A DNA stretch of 64,000 nucleotides from Ovis canadensis. Taxonomy: Eukaryota; Chordata; Mammalia; Artiodactyla; Bovidae. Where the stretch lies: positions 48,131,001-48,195,000 of the forward strand of contig NC_091260.1 of assembly GCF_042477335.2 (NCBI RefSeq), written 5' to 3'. This document shows positions 32,957-44,591 of this stretch, in pieces (within the stretch, counting starts at the first letter, position 1; the number at the start of each line of letters is the position of its first letter). The notes below the pieces were generated by a model that searched no databases, was not told where the DNA came from, and saw only the letters and a list, made by a program, of their open reading frames with translations. The position numbers and the translations under genes were made by a program.

Positions 32957-33588
32957 AATAGGTGTTAGCTATCTCTAAATTTTCGGTAGAATTCACCTGT
33001 GAAGCCATCTGGTCCTGGGCTTTTGTTTGTTGGAAGATTTTTGATTACAGTTTCAATTTCTGTGCTTGTGTTGTGTGTGTTAAGATTTTCTACTTCTTCA
33101 TGATTCAGTTTTGGGAAGTTATACTTTTCTAAGAATTCATCCATTTCTTCCAAGTTGTCCATTTTATTGGCATATAGTTGCTGATAGTAGTCTCTTATGA
33201 TCCTTTTTGTCTGCTATGATTTCTCCATTTTCATTTCTAATTGTATTGATTTGATTCTTCTCCCTTTTTTCTTGATGAGTCTGGCTAATGGTTTGTCTAT
33301 TTTATTTTATATTCTCAAAGAACCAGCTTTTGGTTTTGTCTCATTAAAATCTTTACACAAAAATGTTTAAAATACCCATAGATGTGATTTTGTTTCACCA
33401 GTTATTTAAAGTGGTTGTATCCATTACTACATCTTGAGAGGAAAAGGTGGAAAATCAGGCACTTTTGGAATCATAGTGCCTGTCTCAGATATCATCTGTA
33501 ATCACTCCTTACACTAAAGAATCCAGCGACCAACTGGCTTTAAAGTTCATGTACAAGTCAGCAATAGCCTCATGAATTACCACCTAAA

Positions 33589-33926
33589 GGTATGCGGCTA
33601 AGTCACTTCAGTCATGTCCAAAACTTTACAACCCTAATGTCTGATTCTTTGCAACCCCAGTGTTCCCAAACGGTCATTCCACACGTGCTGTGGAATGTGC
33701 ATTCCACACATGAGTGTGTGTGTGCATGTGTGTGCTCAGTCACGCTCAACTCTTTGCGACCTCATGGACTGTAGGCCACCAGGCCCCTCTGTCCATGGGA
33801 TTCTCCAGGCAAAACTACGGAGTTACCATTTCCTCCTCCAGGGGATCTTCCTGACCCAGGGTTCAAATGTCTCCTGCAGCTCCTACATGGCAGGTGGAGT
33901 TTTTATCACTGAACCACCAGGGAAAC
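33589..33926 (-). mobile_element. Composite Bov-tA SINE with extra tail pieces
   Basis: A perfect TSD CCACCTAAA (33580-33588, 33927-33935) encloses the whole 338-bp block, so it probably arrived as one unit. Reading on plus, two partial Bov-A tails (33596-33662) and about 70 bases of non-SINE DNA precede a normal reverse Bov-tA (33733-33926). The filler contains a short perfect palindrome (33675-33697). Confidence 0.85.
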
Positions 33927-34030
33927 CCACCTAAATCTACCCCCTGACATTAAAAAAAATAAAAAAATTTCCATCTGTAGAAATAAAATTTAGGGAATTG
34001 ATAAAGGATGGTGCACACTTGTTAGATATT

Positions 34031-34277
34031 CAGTTCAGTTCAGTTCAGTTCAATTCAGTCGCTCAGTCGTGTCCGACTCTTTGCGACCCCATGAATCGCA
34101 GCACGCCAGGCCTCCCTGTCCATCACCAATACCCGGAGTTCACTCAGACTCACGTCCATCGAGTCAGTGATGCCAACCAGCCATCTCATCCTCTGTCGTC
34201 CCCTTCTCCTCCTGCCCCCAATCCCTCCCAGCATCAGGGTCTTTTTCAATGAGTCAACTCTTCGTATGAGGTGGCCA
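34031..34277 (-). mobile_element. ART2A SINE fragment
   Basis: Starts with four CAGTT-type units and stops at 'cgtatgaggtggcca'. Perfect 9-bp TSD TTAGATATT at 34022-34030 and 34278-34286. Confidence 0.96.
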
Positions 34278-34563
34278 TTAGATATTAGCAGTCCCAAATT
34301 CAGATTTAAAGCATATCAAATTTCTATATTACGAGTTAGAGAATGTGAAAGTTTACACGGTTCAGTGTGGCATAGGAGTAACTATCCAGGGAATTAAATA
34401 CTTCATGGGGTTCGTATTTTAACTCTTAAGTAGACAAGAAAGGGCAAGAACAAAGGACAGTCGTTAACAGAGCTCTGCCTGATACCAGAGCAGACTGTTT
34501 AAGTGAAACAATTTAAAGCCAATATCACTTGACTGGATTTAACAGATTTTTAAAACTAAAATG

Positions 34564-34778
34564 TTAGCCAGGGCTCCCCTGGTGGCTCAGAGGTTAAAGC
34601 ATCTGCCTGGAATGCGGGAGACCAGGGTTCAATCCCTGGGTTGGGAAGATCCCCTGGAGAAGGAAATGGCAACCCACTCCAGTACTCTTGCCTGGTGAAT
34701 CCCATGGAGGGAGGAGCCTGGTAGGCTACAGTCCATGGGGCCGCAAAGAGTTGGACATGACTGAGCGACTTCATTTCA
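34564..34778 (+). mobile_element. Bov-tA SINE, relatively young
   Basis: Full length with a perfect 14-bp TSD TTAAAACTAAAATG (34550-34563, 34779-34792). Confidence 0.96.
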
Positions 34779-34796
34779 TTAAAACTAAAATGCTGT

Positions 34797-34876
34797 CAAG
34801 GACTTCTCTAGTGGTCCAGTAAGGACTTATCCTGTGCTTCCAATGCACGGGATATAGGTTCAATCCCTGGTTGGGA
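34797..34876 (+). mobile_element. CHR-2-type SINE, truncated
   Basis: Head 'ggacttctctagtggtccag' and B-box region 'ggttcaatccctggttggga'; the tail part of CHR-2 is missing. AACTAAAATGCTGT / AACTAAAATTCTGT flank it, but the right copy may be part of the CHR consensus. Confidence 0.75.
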
Positions 34877-35024
34877 AACTAAAATTCTGTTTCCCAAGAT
34901 CTTTTACAGTCTAAAAAAGAATAATTTTTTAAACCTTAAGAAAAAGAAATTGGAGTCAGATTATTTTTGATATACAGAAGAAACCTACAATACCTCAAAT
35001 TGTATTTTGTTTGTAAAAAGTATT

Positions 35025-35365
35025 CCAATAGGGGCTTCCCTGGTGGTTCAGTGTTAAAGACTCTGCCTGCCAATGCAGGACACATGGGTTCCATCCTTGG
35101 TCTGGGAAGATCCCACGTGCCACAGAGCAACTGAGCCTGTGTGCCAAGCTATTGAGTGTGTACTTTAGAGCCCACGAGTGGAAACTACTGAGCCCATGTG
35201 CACCCTGGAGCCCATGCTCCACAACAAGAGAAGCCACTGCAATGAGAAGTCCATACATCACAAATTGAGAGTAGCCCCCACTCACCACAACTACAGAAAA
35301 GCCCACACTGCAGCTAAGACCCAACACAGTCTAAAATAAATAGTAAATATAAAAAATTTTTTAAA
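35025..35365 (+). mobile_element. CHR-1-type SINE, long form
   Basis: tRNA-Glu-like head, then the CHR-1 body 'gatcccacgtgccacagagc', 'ggagcccatgctccacaaca' and an A/T-rich tail. TSD TAAAAAGTATT at 35014-35024 and 35366-35376. Confidence 0.88.
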
Positions 35366-35376
35366 TAAAAAGTATT

Positions 35377-36644
35377 TCATTAAAGTGATATGGTAAAATG
35401 TATATTTTATGATGTTTATACATATCAAAGTATTAAGACAAGATACAATTTTCTTAAAAGTAAACAGCAGCATATTTAAAAGAAAAAAAAAGAGAGAGAG
35501 AGAAAGGAAACCAGAATCAGGGCACTGGTTGAAGTACCTCAACCACTGAGGAACTTGAGTGTCAAAGCAACATCAAATGGAAAGTGACTTATTGGGTATA
35601 GAGAGCTTGGATCTGTTTCTTATCAAAACGTTCACTTTGGCAGAGTCTGCCAGGCCCACGTCCTGACCCCTTCCTCTGCCTTTCTACTCCTTCCCAATCA
35701 TTCTAGACATCTCCTCCGCTATTTGTTTCTCTTATGTGTTCATTCCTTTGTTCTTTCTTTAGACTCCATGTTGCCAAAACCTATAATTTGTTAAAAATGG
35801 AAAAATGCCAGTTTGTTATTGAAATCACATGCCCACAAATCCAAATGTATACATACAACAAAAACATGCATGTACAGTAAATCAAATACTATTTGCTTAC
35901 TATTATAAATCAAATACATAAAGGAAACTGTGGCTATATAATAGCATACTTATTAATGAGTGAATTAACCATTATAACATTGCATCTTTACCTAGAGTGT
36001 CACTTGGTGCATTATAAAATCAGAAACATACCAGATCTGATTCCACAAGAGACATTTGGGGAGGTAGACGAGAACCAGAAGATGGTTCAGTCTCTTTCCC
36101 TGCTTGTCCAGCACTGCAGAGTTGTTAGTACCCGCCCCTCCTTCCACGGTTCCTCTTTCAGTCCCAAGAGCCACCCTCCAGTTGCTGGCTTGATTCTTCA
36201 TCCATGTGATATTTGCACATTATTTTAAATTTGCATATACCAGACTGACTTTTATGCTTTCACTGTTATCAGGTTCTGTGATTTTGTTCACAATTCCTCA
36301 ATTACTCAGGTACAAGTAATGTTCATTTGGGGATGATATATCCACAAGACCAGGCATATGGTAGATGTGTATGTAATATAGTAGGTCAGTGTATCAAGAC
36401 AATTCAAGTTGAGCAAAGAATCAATTTCCTCTAGTGGAGTAAAGAAATTCATTTGTGCTGGGCTCATGTCTCCCAAAACAGTGACCCAATCGACCACCTT
36501 TTTCTTCCCTCCTCCCTCATCAACAGTTTGTTTTCATGTTTTTGAAACCTAGGGTTTCATTGGAGTATTTTTCTCTAGACTTTAATAAGGCATATTAAAA
36601 AGGAAAAAATCGAGAACATGCTTTTTATCTTTTATAAACATATG
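35377..36644. other. Unassigned AT-rich stretch
   Basis: An (AG)n-like run lies at 35491-35503. No coding or repeat signature; the longest frame (111 codons, 35893-36228) has no recognisable family. Confidence 0.45.
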
Positions 36645-36721
36645 TTTTAAAATTTTATTGAAATATAGTTGATTTACAATGTTGTGTTAGTTTCAGATGT
36701 ACAACGAAGGGAAACAGTTAC

Positions 36722-36752
<31 letters not shown>

Positions 36753-37175
36753 TAATGTGTATATATATTTCTTTATATTCTTTTCCATTATAGGTTATTA
36801 TGAGATATTCAGTATTCAGTATAGTTTCCTGTGCTATACAGTAGGTCCTTGTAATTATGGTTATCTCTTTTATATGTCATAGTGTGTATGTTTTAATCCC
36901 AAACTCCTCATTTATCCCTCCCCCACTTTTTCCCTTCGGTAACCATAAATTTCTTTTCTATGTCTATGAGGCTATTTCTGTTTTGCAAATAAGTTCATTT
37001 GTATCAATTTTTTTTTAGATTCCACATATAAACAATATCATATGATGCTTGTCTTTTTCTGTCTGGCATACTTAGTATGATAATCTCTAGGCCTATCCAC
37101 GTTGCTGCAAATGGTATTATTATCCATTCATCCATCTATGGATACTTAGGTTGCTTCCTAGGAACACGTTTATTT
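36645..37175 (-). mobile_element. L1 3' end
   Basis: Complement of an L1 3' UTR and ORF2 tail: 'ttgaaatatagttgatttac', 'cctgtgctatacagtaggtc', 'gattccacatataaacaata', ending near 'ttaggttgcttccta'. About 60 bases are deleted near 37120. A (TA)n(CA)n microsatellite has expanded within it at 36721-36752. Confidence 0.9.
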
Positions 37176-38214
37176 GAAAATTAACAACCAAAAATGTTTT
37201 CATCTTTACGCAAAAGGAAACAAGGTCCAAACAACATACATAAACAAAGAAAAAAATGATTATATTGTTTACTATAAAATTCACTAAATTTGCTTCTATT
37301 TAATTTGCATATGGAATTTGGCAATAGCACTGCACAACGGAATTTTTATTAGCGTAATTGCACATTGGCACATCCTTTTTGGAAAATAACTGCCAGTATG
37401 TTGGCCAAAAATCAGAACATAAGTTGACAATTTATTCAAAATTTGCATGCACTTGACCTAATAGTTTTACTATTAGTATAATATAGTATACTATTAGTAT
37501 AATCTATAAATGAAAATCTAAAATGAACATCAAGATTTATGTACAAGCTTATTATTCCTTATAGCAGTATTGTAAACAGCAAGAAATTGCTAGCAAACCC
37601 AAATTCTGACAGTAAGTACGTATTATAGTCAATCTATAGAATTTATGTTCTGTAGGCATTGAAAACAGGATTTCCAGAGTACTACATGACATGAAAAGTT
37701 AGTAGTAACATTCAAGAAGAAAATACAGGATATTAAATTGTATACGTAGCAATTCCCAGTGCATAAATGTATGTAAATTAATACATACAAACAAAATACA
37801 AACATAGATAAATGATAGAAAGAAACTGTAATGAAATATATCTAAAATAATTATATCTGGATAGTAGGATTCCAGGTGATTCTGATATTATTTTTCTACT
37901 TCTCTATGTTTCCAAAGTTTTTTCATTCATATGTGTTAGCATTTTTTTAATCCAACATTTTTTATCTGTCTCTGTAGTCTCCACCAGATTCTTTAAAATC
38001 CTTCAAGTAACCTATCACCGATGATTTCTTTTTTCTTACAGTCTTACCTTAAATTTTGGTTTCTTTAGATGCTGCTGCTGACTGATAACCTCCCAATTTC
38101 TCCATTTGTCTTGCTGTATAAACCTTGATAGGGACTTTTCTCATGCTTTTGACTTCAATAGAATTGCTCCTGGAATTGTCTCATCGTTTGGATATCATTA
38201 TTGATCATCAGCGT
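37176..38214. other. Unassigned AT-rich stretch
   Basis: A small direct repeat, ACTATTAGTATAAT, occurs at 37469-37482 and 37490-37503. Nothing else recognised. Confidence 0.45.
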
Positions 38215-38223
38215 GCCTTGGGT

Positions 38224-38449
38224 GCTGTGCTATACGAAGTCACTTTATTTATATCTGACTCTTTGTGACCCCATGGACTGTAGCCCTCCAGGTTCCTCTG
38301 TCCATGGGAATTCTCAGGGCAAGAATATTGGAGTGGGTTGCCATTTCCTTCTCCAGGGGATCTTCCAAACCTAGGGCTCCAACCCACGTCTCTTAAGTCT
38401 CCTGCGTTGGCAGGCGGGTTCTTTACCACTTGTGCACTGGGAAATCCAC
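38224..38449 (-). mobile_element. Bov-tA SINE
   Basis: Full-length reverse copy with TSD GCCTTGGGT at 38215-38223 and 38450-38458. Confidence 0.95.
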
Positions 38450-38551
38450 GCCTTGGGTAGGAGACCCTAAAAAACTGAGTCTATGACAGGGCTTCAGATA
38501 TATGTGACTTGTTACAGGAAAGGAAAACCTTTCCAGACCTTATTAGGAAAA

Positions 38552-38756
38552 AGCTTCTCTTGTCGTGGAGCATGGGCCCTAGGGCATGTACTCTCCAGTA
38601 GTTGTAGCACATGGGCTCAGTCGTTGCAGCTCCCAGGCTCTAGAGCAACTGAGTACTTGTTCCACAGCATGTGGGATCTTCCCAGACCAGGGACTGAATC
38701 CATGTTTCCTGCACTGGCAGACAGATTCTTTGCCACTGAGCCACCAGAGGAGCCCC
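38552..38756 (-). mobile_element. CHR-1-type SINE
   Basis: Reverse copy: 'agcttctcttgtcgtggagc' through 'tgtgggatcttcccagacca' to the head 'gccactgagccaccagagga'. Confidence 0.85.
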
Positions 38757-39159
38757 TCAAGAATTTTATATATCTAAACCTGTCAATCATTGGCCAAATA
38801 GGAGGGTGAGGGGAAGGGTGACACTGTCACAGCCCCAGCAGGTAGCTCCCATCAACTACTGACAATTCTCCAGGAAGAACCCCAAATACCTGAAGGATGG
38901 ATGCATCACCTGGCAAAGGCATTCGGGGTGGGGCAGTAGCAGAATCCACTATCCATGATGATGATGGATGGAAAAGAGATGGGAGGACAGGGAGGTGGGG
39001 AGGTGAGTTTCAAACCAATCCAGGTAATGTCAAAAAGGCACACTTTCAAACTAATGCTTCCATCCCAGCTGGAAGAATGCTGATTCAGGACGACGCAGCT
39101 CCAACAGTCCAATATTATAGGAGACCATAAGTGGAAGCCCACTGGAATGATATATGGCA
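38757..39159. other. Unassigned stretch
   Basis: G/A-rich around 38935-39010; no repeat or gene recognised. Confidence 0.45.
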
Positions 39160-39822
39160 TTTATTTTTTTTTTTGTTTTCTTTTTTTTTTTTTAATTTTT
39201 AGTTTTTTATTTTTTAAATTTTAAAATCTTTAATTCTTACATGCATTCCCAAACATGAACCCCCCTCCCACCTCCCTCCCCAGAACATCTTTCTGGGTCA
39301 TCCCCATGCACCAGCCCCAAGCATGCTGCATCCTGCGTCAGACATAGACTGGCGATTCAATTCACATGATAGTATACATGTTAGAATGTCATTCTCCCAA
39401 ATCATCCCACCCTCTCCCTCTCCCTCTGAGTCCAAAAGTCCGTTATACACATCTGTGTCTCTTTCCCTGTCTTGCATACAGGGTCGTCATTGCCATCTTC
39501 CTAAATTCCATATATATGTGTTAGTATACTGTATTGGTGTTTTTCTTTCTGGCTTACTTCACTCTGTATAATCGGCTCCAGTTTCATCCATCTCATCAGA
39601 ACTGATTCAAATGAATTCTTTTTAACGGCTGAGTAATACTCCATTGTGTATATGTACCACAGCTTTCTTATCCATTCATCTGCTGATGGACATCTAGGTT
39701 GTTTCCATGTCCTGGCTATTATAAACAGTGCTGCAATGAACATTGGGGTACATGTGTCTCTTTCAATTCTGGTTTCCTCGGTGTGTATGCCCAGAAGTGG
39801 GATTGCTGGGTCATAAGGTAGT
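39160..39822 (-). mobile_element. 5'-truncated L1, fairly young
   Basis: The T-rich block 39164-39215 is the complement of the A-tail. The 3' UTR and the ORF2 C-terminus follow; the latter appears on minus at 39501-39743 and ends THIYGI, as in the 30 kb copy. It is less diverged than the other L1 fragments here. It stops at about 39822 inside ORF2. Confidence 0.93.
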
Positions 39823-40758
39823 TAAAATTCCAAAGTTTTTAACATAGAGGCTTAAAGAGGCCCCTGATTAGATAATCTTGTGCTCTGAACTCCTGAGAAA
39901 ATATTAAGCAGATACACTTAATTTCCTCTAATACTTAATACGTTTTCCATCCAATTGTGAGCCTTAAAAATAGCTGCTAGACTTCCCCTAGAGATGGCTT
40001 CATTTTGGAATCAGATGAAAGGCCCCCTTGGTCCACTGGTGCAAATTACTGGATACTGGGATAAGAGGACCTATAAGCTATGCTGTTAATATAAAAACCT
40101 CTATCATTCCTACCTCTGATATCTTGGTGTTGCCAACAAATATGATATACTTTCCAAATGTTCCTCTTCATCCCATCATGCTCTATGTGTCAAACTGTAA
40201 GAGAAAGTTGGTAGCTAAAAAATTCAGGTCTTGTGAGAACTACTTCAGATCTTTTCAAAGCCTAGATTTACAGGTTCAAAAATCTGCTGTCATTTGAGAG
40301 AAGAAGTCAATCAAATCTATTACTGGATTTTAGGGGGGTCTGAGAGCTCCTTACTTTTCAACATGTTATGATCATATCATGTGAACCCAAAGAAGAGAAT
40401 TTTTTTCCCCTCTTAATGCCTCATAATTCAAAGAGGAGAAGCCCTAAAGCAGACATTGAAAATATTAACACAGAAGGTGCAGAAGTAGGGAAAAATCTTG
40501 TTAGAAATGCTAGGAAAAAAGAAAGAAAGAAATGGAAGAGAAAAGAGACATTTGAAAAACATCTTTCTCTTTACTAAGCAATTTGTTTCCTAACTTTTTT
40601 GTGGCTCCAGTGATAGTCTTCAGGAAACTTGGTGATGTCATTTCCTTTCAATCGGCCAGTTACATAAATGTTGGGAAAGAGCCAAGTAAAACAGCCCTCA
40701 AACAGATGGCCATGTGTGTAAGTGCCAGAAAGTGAGAACAGCCATTTCTAGTTTTTTG
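39823..40758. other. Unassigned stretch
   Basis: A short (AAAG)n occurs near 40515-40532. No gene or repeat recognised. Confidence 0.45.
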
Positions 40759-40812
40759 TTTTTTTTTTTTTTTTTTTTTTTTTTACCCCACACGCATGGT
40801 ATAATGTTTATT
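40759..40812 (-). other. Polyadenylation signal and A26 tail of a likely retrocopy
   Basis: On the minus strand AATAAA (40807-40812) is followed after 22 bases by an uninterrupted run of 26 A (T-run 40759-40784 on plus). That spacing is typical of a retroposed mRNA. The parent would extend rightwards on the minus strand (from 40813), but I do not recognise it, and I find no convincing TSD. Confidence 0.45.
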
Positions 40813-42870
40813 TTACAACCTCTCTTATGGACTTATGTGGATCATTCTTGTCATTTTTCCTGGAAAAAAAAAATCCCAAGAAGGAAGCAGTCATAAAATA
40901 TAAAAGACGAATCCTGAAATGGTGAAAAATAAGGTAATGGGCAGAAGTGCGCATTGCATTGGGAGAATTTAAACCATCAAGAGCAGTCCAGGCAAGGCTC
41001 TTTGAGTGCTCAAACATGCTGAGAAGGGACTGTCTCTGACTGTCAAGAAATTTCAGATGAAGGAGATTTTCAAGGCAAATGAATTCACCTTATGATTCAC
41101 AAGAAGGTAGAAATGAGATGCCTGCATGGCTTTCACAGAAGAGCACCCTTTCTCAGTTTACTTTTATTCCTTCAAAGCAAATCAAAATGTAGCTGCAGAG
41201 TTCCTTCACAATGAGTGGTCTCCAGGCCTCCCTGTTCCAAGTACATATTGATGCAATCAGGAGGAGTTTACACTTTTGTAACTGTGAAGAATTTCAGTTA
41301 TGCATAATAAAACACAGCAAGGAGTTTGAGGCTTTTCAGCTTCGAAACCTAAATTCTGTTCTTGCTGTCTGCAATGACTGATAATAACATTTTTTTGTCT
41401 TTTCTGCTAACGAAAAAGAAGCACAGGTTTTCTTTTAACACCTCGTACAGCACACATTATGTTACGCAGGTTCAAAGTAAGGTAATCCTTCATAAATTCT
41501 ATCAATTAGCTTCCTTTGATATTTCACTATTTCAATTATATAAGGACATGTAAAAAAAAAAAGTTTAAAGTCTATCCTCTTAAATCCAGGTGTCACAGAA
41601 ATCAGCAGGGAGGGAAAACAATGAGAATAAGCTAATTGTGGACCTTCTTTTGATTATTTTCTTCTTTGTTAAAATGTTTCTTTTATTTCCGTGGAAATTA
41701 AAGGATTTAATTTCTCTTTTATCCATCAAATTTCCACAACTATGTAGCTGCACATTCTAATCTCTACTTAAATATGTAGCTGTAAAATGTCAGATTTATT
41801 TGTTCACAAATATTTCTTAAACAACAATTATGGGCCAACGACCATGAAAGAAATGGGTGATAAAGAGATACCAACTGAGGGATCATTACTTAAACAAGTC
41901 AAATGTTCCAAGCTCTTATTTAAATATTACTTTTTTGGTCTTTTCAAAACTTCTACCAATTTTTGCGCTGTTCTAACACTTGAATCCCAGGAAAATATTT
42001 GGAACTCTGCTACTTCCTGTGAGAGTTCTATACCTCTTTAGGTCAGGGAAGGACAGTTTTAGAGACTCTGTTACCTTAAGGTAGAATTGTGTCCTCAAAA
42101 GGATTTTATGCTTATTTTGGACTCTGCTGCCTGAACTCCACCAAGCAGAGTAATAAGTTCCATATGCCCATTTTTTTGAAGAACACATTTTCAAAGCAGC
42201 AAATGTTTTGACGGATTGGCTCTCAGAGTGCCTGAATACTGTTATACACATCATTTAGCATTTCACAAGGCCCCTACTGTTCAATTCTGGGAATGGAGCC
42301 AGGGTAACCTACCTACTGGTGTTCCAAGTAACGTGAAAATATTGAGAATTCTTAACCATCATGCTTCACTAAGACATATCTGGAATGTGAGGGCTTCTTT
42401 GCTGCCATGGAACTGTGTGAATGTGTGTGCACATGTGTGAGGGTGTGTGTGCACACGTTTGCAGACATGCATACATACATTATAAGTAAAAGAAAGAAAT
42501 ATACCCTTAGAGTCAATAAATGAGCAACAACAATAACAAAATTTGATGATGGAAATTTTGAGTGCTTAAAATTTTAAATCTTTCATTTAAAGTAGTTACT
42601 GAATTCTGATCTTATATGAGAAGCAATGGAAAGTAACAAAAATACAACAGTATTTGTATTGTAACAATACAATCTATACAATATAATAGATTTAATGTTT
42701 TTCTTTCATGTAAATAATTTCATAAAGTTTTCTTGCTTGCCTCACATTATCATCTTTGTGCATCCTGTATTACTCACATAATAAGCATTCTTGGACTCAG
42801 TCTTGCCAAATTTGCTTAAATATAATGTTCTTCTGGGATACCTCTTCCTTCCTCCCCCCACCTCCACCCG
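40813..42870. other. Unassigned 2 kb stretch, possible retrocopy body
   Basis: If the tail at 40759-40812 is real, some of this stretch is the retrocopy's 3' UTR. A minus-strand frame of 69 codons (40808-41017) has no recognisable family. A (TG)n-like patch lies around 42417-42455. Confidence 0.35.
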
Positions 42871-42925
42871 GGGATTCTGAATCAGTAGATCTGGGGTTGG
42901 GCCTTGGAATTTCCATTTTTAAGAA
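42871..42925 (+). mobile_element. MER5-type hAT DNA transposon fragment
   Basis: 'gaatcagtagatctggggtt' followed by 'gggccttggaatttccattt' is the central part of MER5A-type nonautonomous Charlie elements. Confidence 0.6.
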
Positions 42926-43159
42926 TCATGTCGTCTTTCTCAGGACCCATTATGAAACCTTTAGGTATTTTTAAGAAACCTTTCAAAAGTCAAAAACTAA
43001 GACTCTATCTGTGTACAGGAATCTACTATCTAGTATTTCTAGTTATTTTTCCTCTAACTTACTGGCTTCTGAATTACATTCATGAAATCTATCCTTTTGT
43101 TAAAACCTTTTTACTATTTCAGCATCTGACCTTCCTCATTGTTCCAACATCTTTCTCTC

Positions 43160-43605
43160 AGTCACTATATAATGAAAATATCATAGAAAGGTGGCTTATA
43201 AACAACAGAATTTATTTCTCACAGTTCTGGAGCCTGGGAGCCCAAGATCAAGTCACCAGAAGATTCTATGTGTAGTGAGGGTTCACTCTCTAGTTCACAG
43301 ACGATGCCTTCTAGCTGTCACCTCACAAGGCAGAGGGGACGAGGGGCCTCTCTGGGGGTGCTCTTTTACAAGGGCACCACGACGCAATAGACATGAGTTT
43401 GAGCAAACTCCAGGGGATGGTGAAGGACAGGGAGGCCTGGCGTGCTGCAGTCCATGGGGTTGCAAACAATCAGACATGATTGAGCAACAACAATATGCCA
43501 TTCATGGGGGCTCTACACCGTTATGACCCTAAACACCTCCAAATATCATCATGTTGAGGAAAAAGGTTTCAACATACGAGTTATGTAAGGACACAAATAT
43601 GCAAT
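43160..43605 (+). mobile_element. Ancient interspersed repeat, family not named
   Basis: 'ggtggcttataaacaacaga', 'ctcacagttctggagcctgg', 'attcatgggggctctacacc' and 'ggtttcaacatacgagttat' form a pattern common in mammalian genomes. I recognise the pattern but not the family name with certainty. A BovB-tail SINE interrupts it at 43379-43493. Confidence 0.6.
43379..43493 (+). mobile_element. BovB-tail SINE fragment
   Basis: 'catgagtttgagcaaactcc', 'gacagggaggcctggcgtgc' and 'agacatgattgagcaacaac' are the sense 3' end of BovB/ART2-type elements, inserted within the ancient repeat. Confidence 0.88.
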
Positions 43606-43899
43606 CTATAAATGTCTATCTGAGGAAAATATTAGATACAGTGACCTGGGTGTACAAAGTGATATATTTTAAAATTGGTATTTATGGTAAGAAATGATAC
43701 ACCCTAGTAATGCATTCTCTTAGAGAAACATGGCTCATTAGGGAAGGGAGTGCAAATATCATTTTAACTTCCTTAATGAAGATAAAATGTTAAGAATAAT
43801 TGCTCACTAAAGACTAATATAATCCAATAGTTCTGATAATACAAGGCAATGGACATGTTTTGCTTGATTTATTAATTATGGAGGCATATTTAATTAGAA

Positions 43900-44080
43900 G
43901 GCAGTTCAGCAAAGAATGCATTCAGAGGTTTAAATTAAAATCTCAGTTAACACCTATAAGAACATTGAGATCTTGAGCATGTTATTTTTCTAACCTTTTA
44001 GAAGACTCTTTTCCCCTCCTTTGTTAAAAAGAAGATCCATCTCACAGAGTTGATTTGAGACCTCAGAAGATAATCTAAGT
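43900..44080 (+). mobile_element. MIR remnant
   Basis: 'agatcttgagcatgttattt' and 'ctcacagagttgatttgaga' correspond to the MIR core, weakly conserved. Confidence 0.5.
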
Positions 44081-44083
44081 GGG

Positions 44084-44294
44084 TGGTGGTGGTTTATTCC
44101 CTGTCAGTATCCAGCTCCTGCAACCCCAAGGTTTATAGCCAACCAGGCTCCTCTGTCCATGCGATTCTCCAGGCAAGAATACTGGAGTGGGTTGCCATCT
44201 CCTTCTCCAGGGGATCTTCCTGACCCAGGGATCGAACCCGGGTCTCCTGTACTACAGGCAGGTTCTTTACTGACTGAGCCATCAGGGAAGGCCA
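44084..44294 (-). mobile_element. Bov-tA SINE
   Basis: Reverse copy with a well-kept B-box complement (GGGATCGAACCC). Imperfect flanking repeat TCTAAGTGGG / TCTAGGTGGA. Confidence 0.93.
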
Positions 44295-44359
44295 GTCTAG
44301 GTGGAGTCTGACATGCAGTAGGTGCCCATATGTTTTTAGGTTTATCAGGAATGTTATTG

Positions 44360-44581
44360 GCTTCCCAGATGACTCAGTCGTAAGGAGTCCTTCTGCCAAT
44401 GCAGGAGATGCTGGATACCTGCGTTTGGTCCCTGGGTCAGGAAGATCTCCTGGAGAAGGGAATGGCTACCCACTCCAGTATTCTTGCCTGGAATAGTCCA
44501 TGAACAGAGGAGCCTGGTGAACTACAGTCCATGGTGTTACAAGGAGCTGGATACAACTGTACAACTGAGCACATACACATT
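44360..44581 (+). mobile_element. Bov-tA SINE
   Basis: The head carries a 15-base extra segment ('agatgctggatacctgcg'). Perfect TSD AATGTTATTG at 44350-44359 and 44582-44591. Confidence 0.94.
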
Positions 44582-44591
44582 AATGTTATTG

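Larger units (their letters stand above)
29905..33337 (-). mobile_element. 5'-truncated ruminant L1 with SINE insertions
   Basis: Read on the minus strand this is the 3' ~3.1 kb of a ruminant L1: partial ORF2 followed by the 3' UTR (about 29905-30240). The 5' break is near 33337, inside the region upstream of the reverse transcriptase. Two SINEs (32582-32702 and 32713-32956) were added later. The copy cannot be mobile: ORF1, the endonuclease domain and the 5' UTR are absent. Confidence 0.95.
30240..33337 (-). pseudogene. L1 ORF2 pseudogene (reverse transcriptase part)
   Basis: Broken frames read in order along the minus strand. The [12 protein letters not shown] motif lies in 32965-33162. 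RT palm motif A appears as [11 protein letters not shown] in 32140-32505. The catalytic FADD-type box is in 31629-32030. The C-terminal region, ending in THMYGI and a stop at about 30240, is in 30240-30593. Several frameshifts separate these pieces. The catalytic box reads FADGMI, an Asp-to-Gly change at codon 31935-31937 that removes an essential metal-binding residue. The endonuclease domain is missing. It is a dead relic with no cellular role. Confidence 0.93.

Noticed and set aside
43160-43605. Considered as an exon or gene fragment because of its GC-rich centre
   Set aside because: The flanking phrases are those of a common ancient interspersed repeat, and the centre is a BovB-tail insertion.
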